From Archangiaceae bacterium (lineage in GTDB: Bacteria; Myxococcota; Myxococcia; Myxococcales; Myxococcaceae): a stretch of 5,836 bases of DNA. A program made the position numbers and the translations under genes. Positions 1 to 5,084 of this stretch are shown here, in pieces. The stretch's first letter is position 1. Each line of letters opens with the position of its first letter. Under the pieces are notes generated by a model. The model was not told the origin of the DNA and did no database searches. It saw only the letters and a list, made by a program, of their open reading frames with translations. Location of the stretch: contig JAHFDQ010000408.1 in NCBI GenBank assembly GCA_023248915.1, positions 1 to 5,836 on the forward strand. Direction: 5' to 3'.

Positions 1-1035
1 GCCTGGGGGGCCGCTTCGGGGGCGTTGGCCGGAGCCTGGCCGACCGGCACGGGCCTTGCGCGCCTCGCCGACTGGGTGGCGCTGCCGGCCGCGGCCTGGG
101 CCTTTGCCGCCCTCGACCGCCCGCGTCGGCGGGTGTGGGGCGTGGTGTGCGGGGCGGTATTCCTCGCGTCCTGCGCGGTGGCCGGGCTGCAGCACTTCGG
201 GGTGTGGCCGGGGGCGCAGGCCTTCGCTCCGTACGGCTTCCTGCGAATTCCGTTCGACCGCGTCTACGAACCGGTGCCGGGCGACCCCGGGCGCTTCATG
301 GCGGGGGGGCTGCTCTGGCACCGCCTGAAGTTCGCGCACGTCGGGGGGCTGGCGGTGCTGCTCGCCCTCGGCTGGGGCCTGAAGGACGCAGGCCGGGCGA
401 GGGTGGCCTGCCTGGGCGCTGCCGGGCTGGGCTTCGGCGCGGTGGTGCTCTTCCCGTACGCGAGGGCGGCGGCCGGGGCACTGGCCGCCTCGTGCGTGGG
501 GCTGGTGGCGTTGGCCTGGCCCCGGCGGAAGGTGGGGCTCGCCATCGCCGGAGCTGCGCTCGTCGCCACGGGAATGGCGGTGACGGTGGATCGCCCCCTG
601 CGCGACCGGTTTGCCTCGTCGTTCACCCGGGCCGGCAGCGGCGAACGGGACGAGCTGCTCGAGACCGGGTGGCGGGCCGTGCAAGAGCACCCGCTGGTGG
701 GAGTGGGGCTGGGGCGCTTCAAGCCGGCCCTCTACTCGGAAAACTCAACGCCGCAGGCGGTGCGAGACAACGCCGGCAAGGCGCACAACCAGTTCCTGTC
801 GATCGCCGCCGAGCTGGGGGTGCCGGGGCTCGCGCTCTTCCTCGCCATGCTGGTGGCGCTCGCCGTCCGAATGCGGAAGGGCGGCCCCTTTGGCGCGGCC
901 GGCCTGGCGGTGCTGGTCTACTTCGCCCTCTTGTCGATGACCCACGACCCGCTCTTCCAGGCGCCATTCTCGATGGCGCTGCCCCTGTGCCTGGGCGCGG
1001 CGCTGGGCCGGGCGGGGGTGCCCGAGGCAGGCTGA
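1..1035 (+). CDS. O-antigen ligase / polymerase-like (Wzy_C) membrane protein, 5' end missing
   Basis: The frame is open from base 1, so the true start lies left of the window and a TTG at 25 is only an internal leucine codon. In-window residues 1-344 show several hydrophobic membrane segments separated by Arg-rich turns, with a periplasm-type loop around residues 195-260. That loop carries the Wzy_C hallmarks: RDELL at 216-220 (fits the permissive RX3L pattern), HPLVGVGLGRF at 230-240, and H262-X10-G273, the HX10G motif described in WaaL ligases. The helix after it (GVPGLALFLAMLVALAV) is also typical. Family members join polyprenyl-linked glycan repeats (Wzy) or transfer glycan to lipid A or protein (WaaL/PglL) at the periplasmic face. 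Motifs alone do not separate these roles. The gene converges on the neighbouring glycosyltransferase gene with only 2 bp between the stop codons. Family assignment is firm; exact acceptor unknown. Confidence 0.88.
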   Translation, partial: AWGAASGALAGAWPTGTGLARLADWVALPAAAWAFAALDRPRRRVWGVVCGAVFLASCAVAGLQHFGVWPGAQAFAPYGFLRIPFDRVYEPVPGDPGRFMAGGLLWHRLKFAHVGGLAVLLALGWGLKDAGRARVACLGAAGLGFGAVVLFPYARAAAGALAASCVGLVALAWPRRKVGLAIAGAALVATGMAVTVDRPLRDRFASSFTRAGSGERDELLETGWRAVQEHPLVGVGLGRFKPALYSENSTPQAVRDNAGKAHNQFLSIAAELGVPGLALFLAMLVALAVRMRKGGPFGAAGLAVLVYFALLSMTHDPLFQAPFSMALPLCLGAALGRAGVPEAG

Positions 1036-1043
1036 GCTCAGCC
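1030..1043. repeat. 14-bp perfect palindrome holding both convergent stop codons
   Basis: GGCTGAGCTCAGCC reads identically on both strands. It contains the TGA of the Wzy_C gene (1033-1035) and the TGA of the facing glycosyltransferase gene (1038-1040), so both genes end in the same GGC TGA. As RNA it could fold only as a 5-bp stem with a 4-nt loop, and there is no T-tract on either side, so it is weak as an intrinsic terminator. Confidence 0.6.
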
Positions 1044-2111
1044 CAGCGCCCGGCGGTAGACCGCGAGCGTGCGCCGCGCGGTGTCGTCCCAGGTGTACAG
1101 GCTGGCCCGCGTCAGCCCCCGCTCGGCCAGGGTGCGGCGCAGGGCTTCGTCGCGGAGCAACCGAAGCGCCGCGTCCCGCCAGCCCTCGGCGTCGTCCGGG
1201 GGCACCAAGAGGCCTGCCTCGCGGACCACCTCGGGCAGCGCTCCCGCCTGGGCGGCGACCACCGGGCAGCCGCAGGCCATCGCCTCGAGCGCGGGCAGGC
1301 CGAAGCCTTCGTACCGGGACGGCAAGAGGAGCGCCGTCGCGCCCGAGTAAAAACACGCCAGCTCTTCCTCGGGCAGCTCGCCCAGGTCCACCGTTTCCGG
1401 CGAGAAGCCGAGCCGCCGCACGGCGCCAGGCCCGGCCAACAGGGCGATGGGAGCCGGCAGCGAGCCCGAGACCTTCGCCAACACGGCCAGGTTCTTGTGC
1501 GCCTTCTCGGTTCCCACGGCGGCCAGGTAGCGCTGCGGCAGCCCCCGCCGCCGGTTGAAGTCGGCCACCGCGCTCTCGGAAACGCGCGCGAAGCCCTCGC
1601 CCACGCCCTGGGCGATGACCTGCAGCCGGTAGGGGTTCAGCCCCAGGTGGCGCGCCAGTTCGTCGCGCGAGAACTCGGTGAGTGTGATGAGCGCGCGGGC
1701 GGTGCGCGCCCTCGGGCCGACGACGAGCCGGTAATACGCCACCCGCCCGGGCCCGTAATTGTCGCGCAGGGCCAGGTGGTTGGCGTCGTGAAGGGTGGCG
1801 ACCAGGCGGCCGGGCCAGAGGCCGGGCAGCGAGAACGACGTCGCGTGGAAGAGGTCGGCGCCCGAGCGGGCCAGCGCGAACGCGAGCGCAGGTTGCTCGA
1901 GTGGCGAAAGGAACTCCGCCGGACAGCGTTCGAGCGGCAGCACCGGCCGCAGCGGCCCGAGGCCGAGCGGCAGCCCGGACGGCCCGGTCAACCCGACGAA
2001 GCGGAGGTCGGGCGCGAGCACCGGCAGCCGCCTCGCCAGCTCGAGGGCGTAGCGCGCGATGCCGTGCATGCGGCCGCGCACCATCCGCAGGTCGATGAGC
2101 ACCTTCCGCAC
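1038..2111 (-). CDS. GT4-family (GT-B fold) glycosyltransferase, MtfB-like
   Basis: This predicted 357-residue cytosolic glycosyltransferase probably moves a sugar from a nucleotide-sugar donor onto a lipid-linked oligosaccharide. The N-terminal half starts with a beta strand (KVLIDLRM) and a GIARYALELARRL helix, the pattern of GT4 enzymes of the mannosyltransferase MtfB-like group. LFHATSFSLPG and VATLHDANHL follow, as is usual for the acceptor domain. The donor domain has VGTEKAHKN at 199-207 and the EX7E motif as EGFGLPALE, with E268 and E276, followed by MACGCPVVAAQAGALPEV. Length is normal for GT4. The start is the GTG at 2109-2111: an in-frame stop (2118-2120 on the complement) lies just upstream, and the next ATG (codon 10) would cut off the first strand. 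No good Shine-Dalgarno is visible. It diverges from the WbaZ-like gene across 49 bp. The sugar transferred cannot be read from sequence. Confidence 0.93.
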   Translation of the reverse strand: MRKVLIDLRMVRGRMHGIARYALELARRLPVLAPDLRFVGLTGPSGLPLGLGPLRPVLPLERCPAEFLSPLEQPALAFALARSGADLFHATSFSLPGLWPGRLVATLHDANHLALRDNYGPGRVAYYRLVVGPRARTARALITLTEFSRDELARHLGLNPYRLQVIAQGVGEGFARVSESAVADFNRRRGLPQRYLAAVGTEKAHKNLAVLAKVSGSLPAPIALLAGPGAVRRLGFSPETVDLGELPEEELACFYSGATALLLPSRYEGFGLPALEAMACGCPVVAAQAGALPEVVREAGLLVPPDDAEGWRDAALRLLRDEALRRTLAERGLTRASLYTWDDTARRTLAVYRRALG

Positions 2112-2160
2112 GAAACGTCAGTTACCACGGAATTGCCGCCCCGGTGGTAGAAGCCCGGTC
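2112..2160. promoter_or_regulatory. Divergent intergenic region between two GT4 genes
   Basis: These 49 bp separate two GTG starts that point away from each other, so any promoters must overlap each other or lie inside the facing gene. I find no convincing -35/-10 pair and no strong Shine-Dalgarno for either gene. The main visible structure is the TACCAC/GTGGTA dyad annotated separately. A regulatory role is inferred from geometry only. Confidence 0.4.
2123..2149. repeat. TACCAC-N15-GTGGTA inverted repeat centred between divergent starts
   Basis: Perfect 6-bp arms at 2123-2128 and 2144-2149 are separated by 15 bp. The dyad centre (2136) coincides exactly with the centre of the intergenic gap, so each gene has GTGGTA on its own coding strand exactly 11 nt before its GTG start. 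It could be a shared operator, a pair of weak ribosome-binding elements, or chance. The arms are short. Confidence 0.4.
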
Positions 2161-3288
2161 GTGAAGGTCGCCCTCGTCCACGACTGGCTGATCACCTACC
2201 GCGGCGGCGAGAAGGTGCTCGAGGCGCTCTGCGAGCTGTTTCCCGAGGCCGAGATCTTCACGCTCTTTCACGAGAAGGGGGCGATGCCCGACGTGCTCGA
2301 GCAAAGGCGCATCACCACCGCCTTCGTCGACGCCATTCCCTTTGCACGAAGCCACCACCGCCACTGGCTGCCCCTGTTCCCGGCGGCCATCGAGGCTCTG
2401 TCGCTCGACGGCTTCGACCTGGTCGTCTCGTCCAGCCACTGCGTCGCCAAGGGAGTGAAGAAGCCTTCCGGCGCCCGCCACCTTTCCTACGTGCACGCGC
2501 CGATGCGGTACGTCTGGGGGCGGTTCGACGACTACTTCGGCCCGGGGAGGGCGTCGCCGGCCGTGCGCCTGGCGGCCACTACCTTGAGGCCCTTCTTGCG
2601 CGCCTGGGACCGGAAGAGCGCGCGCGGCGTCGACCGCTTCGTCGCCAACAGCCACCACATCGCCCAGCAGATCGCCTCGCTCTACGGCAGGCAGGCCAGG
2701 GTTGTGCACCCGCCGGTCGAGCTCGACCGCTTCACCGCGCTGCCGCTCGAGACGAGCGGGCGGGGCGGTTACTTCCTCTGGATGGGGGCGCTGGCGCCGT
2801 ACAAGCGGGTCGACCTGGCCATCGAGGCGTTCGCCCGGTTGGGGCTGCCGCTGCGGGTCGCCGGCTCGGGCCAGGAAGGCCGACGGCTGGCCTCGGCGCT
2901 TCCGAAGAACGTCGAGCTGCTTGGCCAGGTGAGCGACGCCGACCTCCCAGCCCTCTTGCACGGCGCCCGCGCCCTCGTCTTCACCGGCGAGGAAGACTTC
3001 GGGCTGACCCCGCTCGAGGCTCAGGCCACGGGTCGGCCTGTCATAGCCTTCGGCCGAGGCGGCGCGCTCGAGACCGTCACCAAGCGCACCGGGCTGTTCT
3101 TCGACGAGCAGACGCCGGTCGCGCTCACGGCCGCAGTGCAGGGCTTCGAGGAATTCGAGCGGACCTTCGTCCCGGCCGAGGCCCGAAAGAACGCCCAGCG
3201 CTTCTCGCGGCCCGCCTTCCTCGAGGGCATGCGGGCAGAGATTGCGGCGGTGATGGCCGGGCCGGACGGGGGCGCTACGGCGCCTTGA
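2161..3288 (+). CDS. GT4-family glycosyltransferase, WbaZ-like (putative mannosyltransferase)
   Basis: This predicted 375-residue cytosolic enzyme probably transfers a hexose, by family most likely mannose from GDP-mannose, to a lipid-linked glycan. It follows the WbaZ-like GT4 pattern throughout. VALVHDWL and the RGGEKV motif are at 3-19, YVHAPMRYVWGRFDDY starts at residue 110, and VANSHHIAQQI followed by VVHPPVELDRF leads into the donor domain. That domain has FLWMGALAPYKRVD at 205-218 and the EX7E motif EDFGLTPLE, with E278 and E286, then ATGRPVIAFGRGGALETV. The GTG at 2161 places the first beta strand at the N terminus as expected. In-frame ATGs at 2059, 2068 and 2095 would overlap the opposite gene and add an Arg/Pro-rich extension that looks like its antisense shadow. 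Its 3' end overlaps the convergent ArnT-like gene by 14 bp. Family is certain; mannose is inferred. Confidence 0.94.
   Translation: MKVALVHDWLITYRGGEKVLEALCELFPEAEIFTLFHEKGAMPDVLEQRRITTAFVDAIPFARSHHRHWLPLFPAAIEALSLDGFDLVVSSSHCVAKGVKKPSGARHLSYVHAPMRYVWGRFDDYFGPGRASPAVRLAATTLRPFLRAWDRKSARGVDRFVANSHHIAQQIASLYGRQARVVHPPVELDRFTALPLETSGRGGYFLWMGALAPYKRVDLAIEAFARLGLPLRVAGSGQEGRRLASALPKNVELLGQVSDADLPALLHGARALVFTGEEDFGLTPLEAQATGRPVIAFGRGGALETVTKRTGLFFDEQTPVALTAAVQGFEEFERTFVPAEARKNAQRFSRPAFLEGMRAEIAAVMAGPDGGATAP
3271..3284 (+). terminator. GC hairpin with UACG tetraloop in the convergent overlap (possible terminator)
   Basis: GGCGC-TACG-GCGCC forms a 5-bp all-GC stem. In the + strand RNA the loop is C(UACG)G, a member of the unusually stable UNCG tetraloop class. 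G-U wobbles (3270-3285 and 3269-3286) could extend it. The TAG of the ArnT-like gene (3275-3277 on the complement) falls within it, and the TGA of the GT4 gene (3286-3288) follows directly. There is no U-tract, so intrinsic termination is uncertain; it may instead be a 3'-end stabilising or pausing hairpin. Confidence 0.4.
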
Positions 3289-4945
3289 GGCCGAGCCGCA
3301 CGAGCGCCCTCTGACGGACGACGCCGGGTCGGGTGCGGGCGTCGAGGAACGAAAGGGTTGGCCGGCTGACCGGGAAGCTCGGGCGCACCTCGAGCACCTC
3401 GGCGGTGAGACCCAGCTCGGCCAGCTTCGGCAGCGTCTCGGTCTCGGTCACCGCCAGCGTGACTCTGCCGCTCCGGACCGCGTCGGCGAGCCCTTCGAGG
3501 CCGACCTCGGTCGCCGGCCGGTCGGCGTAGTAGGCCGTCGCGTTGTCCGCGGAGAGGGCGACGAAGGGCAGTGCGGCGCCCTTCGGTTCTTCGCGCTTCG
3601 CCCGCGCGCCGAAGGCTTCGGCCGGCTGGTACTCGCCGAAGGTGGCGTGCAGGTAGCCGCCGTAGAAGAGCGCGAGCCCGGCGGTCGAGGCCACCAGGAA
3701 GCCCGCCAGCCGTGGAACGGCTTCCCAGCGCCGCGCGACCAGCATCAGGCCGGCCGGGACGAGCCCCGCGACCGCCAGCCAGACGCAACCGGCCGCGACT
3801 GACGACGGCGGAAAGCCCCGGACGAGCGCGAGCGCGGCCAGCGCCGCCGCGGCCACCGCGATCGCGACGGCGAAGCCAGCGAGCCATGACGGAGCGGCCG
3901 AACGCTCGGCGCGGCACACGCGCGCCACCGCCCGGGCCGACAGGAGCGCCGCTGGCGGCGCCAGCCAGTAAAGGTACTGCGGCAGCCTGAACTCCGCGAG
4001 AGAGATGACCGCGAAGGGAATGAGCAGCCACCACCACACCACCCGCGCCTCGTCGGGCGGAAGGCGCCGGGACTGGAGAAGCCCGCGCGCCGCGGTCGCC
4101 AGCTCGAAGAGCAGCACCGGCGTGAAGGGCAGGAACGCCCACAGCCCGGTGTGCAGGAAGAACAGCGGGGTGGTGGCGTTGTGGTAGTCGCTCTGGTGCA
4201 GCACCCGCGAGAAGCTCATCTCCCAGAGCAGGTACTTCGCCCCCGCCCAACCGTGCTCGCGGATGAGGGCCGTGTACCAGGTGGCCATCAGAGCGCAGAG
4301 CAGCGCCAGCCCGCTCAGCGGCTTGAACGCCAGAATCCTCTGCCAGACGGCCCCTGGTTCCGCCGCGCCCCAGCGCCGACGCAGTGCCTCGGGAGCTACG
4401 GCCGCCGCGAGCGCCGCCAAGCCGATGGGGCCCTTGGTCAGAATTCCGGCCGCGGCGAAGGCCCAAGCCAACCAGACGAGTCGCGGGCGCCGGCGGGCTT
4501 CGAGCAGAGCCCACACCGTCAGCGCCATGAAGCAGGTGACGCCCGCGTCCACCTTCGGGTCGAGCACCATGAGCTGGACCGAGAACGAGGCTCCGGTGAA
4601 GGCCACCGCGACGAGGCCGGTCGTCCGGTCCCACAACAGCTCGCCAATGCGCCAGACCGCGGCCAAGAGCCCGAGCGCGAACACGAGCGCGGGCAGCCGG
4701 AACGCCGCCGACGTCACTCCCAGCAGCTTCATCGCCAGCGCGGCCGCCCACATCGTCATCGGCGGCTTGTTGAGGAAGACGCCGAAGTTGTCGTGCAGGC
4801 TGAACGGGTCGGCCGAGTGCAGCATGCGGCGGGCCACTTCGGCGTACTGCGCGGGATCGGTCTCGAAGAGCGTGTCGCGTAGGCCCAGGAACAAGGGTGC
4901 CACCGCCACCGCGATGAGCCCGAGCTCGGGCAGGTGCCGTTTCAC
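3275..4945 (-). CDS. ArnT-like GT-C membrane glycosyltransferase (GT83/GT39 family)
   Basis: This 556-residue inner-membrane enzyme is of the ArnT/PMT type, which transfers a sugar from a polyprenyl-phosphate donor to an acceptor on the periplasmic side. An N-terminal helix (about 8-23) is followed by the juxtamembrane acidic segment FETDPAQYAEVARRML at 27-42, matching ArnT's PDETRYAEISREML. LNKPPMTMW is at 58-66, VLDPK at 127-131, TKGP at 165-168 and FRLPQYLYW at about 319-327, all aligning with conserved ArnT positions. About a dozen hydrophobic segments end near residue 420, followed by a soluble C-terminal domain of roughly 130 residues. Length is typical of ArnT. The start is GTG at 4943-4945, placing a short KRH cap before the first helix. 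It diverges from the sugar phosphotransferase gene across 139 bp. The sugar and acceptor are unknown: lipid A, an O-unit or a protein are all possible. Confidence 0.9.
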   Translation of the reverse strand: MKRHLPELGLIAVAVAPLFLGLRDTLFETDPAQYAEVARRMLHSADPFSLHDNFGVFLNKPPMTMWAAALAMKLLGVTSAAFRLPALVFALGLLAAVWRIGELLWDRTTGLVAVAFTGASFSVQLMVLDPKVDAGVTCFMALTVWALLEARRRPRLVWLAWAFAAAGILTKGPIGLAALAAAVAPEALRRRWGAAEPGAVWQRILAFKPLSGLALLCALMATWYTALIREHGWAGAKYLLWEMSFSRVLHQSDYHNATTPLFFLHTGLWAFLPFTPVLLFELATAARGLLQSRRLPPDEARVVWWWLLIPFAVISLAEFRLPQYLYWLAPPAALLSARAVARVCRAERSAAPSWLAGFAVAIAVAAAALAALALVRGFPPSSVAAGCVWLAVAGLVPAGLMLVARRWEAVPRLAGFLVASTAGLALFYGGYLHATFGEYQPAEAFGARAKREEPKGAALPFVALSADNATAYYADRPATEVGLEGLADAVRSGRVTLAVTETETLPKLAELGLTAEVLEVRPSFPVSRPTLSFLDARTRPGVVRQRALVRLGLKAP

Positions 4946-4996
4946 GCGGCCGGTTGAACCACACCCTTCGGCGGTCCGCCACGAAACCGCGACAGC

Positions 4997-5029
4997 CGCG
5001 CCCGGGTTGCCCCCGTTTTCACGGGCGCG
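4997..5029. repeat. Nested inverted repeats in the divergent region
   Basis: Outer arms CGCGCCCG and CGGGCGCG (8 bp, 17-nt gap) share bases with an inner hairpin CCCGT-TTTC-ACGGG at 5012-5025, so the two stems are mutually exclusive. This could be an operator or a 5'-leader structure, but high GC content makes such arms common by chance. Confidence 0.35.
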
Positions 5030-5075
5030 CCAGGTGTGCTACAGCCGGCGTCGTCGGCGGGAGTCTTGCACGGGC

Positions 5076-5080
5076 GGAAG
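5076..5080 (+). promoter_or_regulatory. Shine-Dalgarno supporting the TTG start at 5085
   Basis: GGAAG ends 4 nt before the TTG codon. The spacing is slightly short, but it is the best ribosome-binding match upstream of this frame. It favours TTG 5085 over the in-frame GTG at 5034 and TTG at 5007. Confidence 0.5.
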
Positions 5081-5084
5081 CACC

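Larger units (their letters stand above)
4946..5084. promoter_or_regulatory. Divergent intergenic region with nested inverted repeats
   Basis: These 139 bp lie between the ArnT-like gene on - and the sugar phosphotransferase gene on +, and must carry the 5' signals of both unless transcription comes from within a gene. It holds three dyads: GGCGG-T-CCGCC at 4970-4980, CGCGCCCG (4997-5004) with CGGGCGCG (5022-5029), and CCCGT-TTTC-ACGGG at 5012-5025. No sigma-70 promoter is convincing. The + frame is open through the whole region, so a longer N terminus for the downstream gene cannot be excluded. Confidence 0.45.

Noticed and set aside
25..27. TTG as the true start of the Wzy_C protein
   Set aside because: The frame is open to base 1, and Wzy_C proteins have more N-terminal membrane segments than remain after this codon, so the gene is most likely truncated by the window edge.
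135..2150. A 671-codon open + frame spanning the Wzy_C gene and the opposite GT4 gene
   Set aside because: Its translation is low-complexity Arg/Gly/Ala/Pro with no domain. It overlaps two well-supported genes in other frames; long shadows like this are expected at very high third-position GC.
2122..2961. A 279-codon - frame antisense to the WbaZ-like gene
   Set aside because: Charged, repetitive composition with no recognisable fold, and wholly antisense to a gene with intact GT4 motifs.
3021..4982. A 653-codon open - frame covering the ArnT-like gene and part of the WbaZ-like gene
   Set aside because: Same cause: Arg/Gly-rich shadow translation, no motif, while the overlapping frame has full ArnT-family motifs.
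5007..5042. Sigma-70-like pair TTGCCC and TGCTAC
   Set aside because: The -10 hexamer matches the consensus at only about two positions and the spacing is well over 17 bp.
5066..5082. Sigma-54-like promoter TTGCACG...AAGCA before the sugar phosphotransferase gene
   Set aside because: It lacks one of the two -24 guanines, the GG-to-GC spacing is one base too long, and it overlaps the ribosome site immediately before the start codon.
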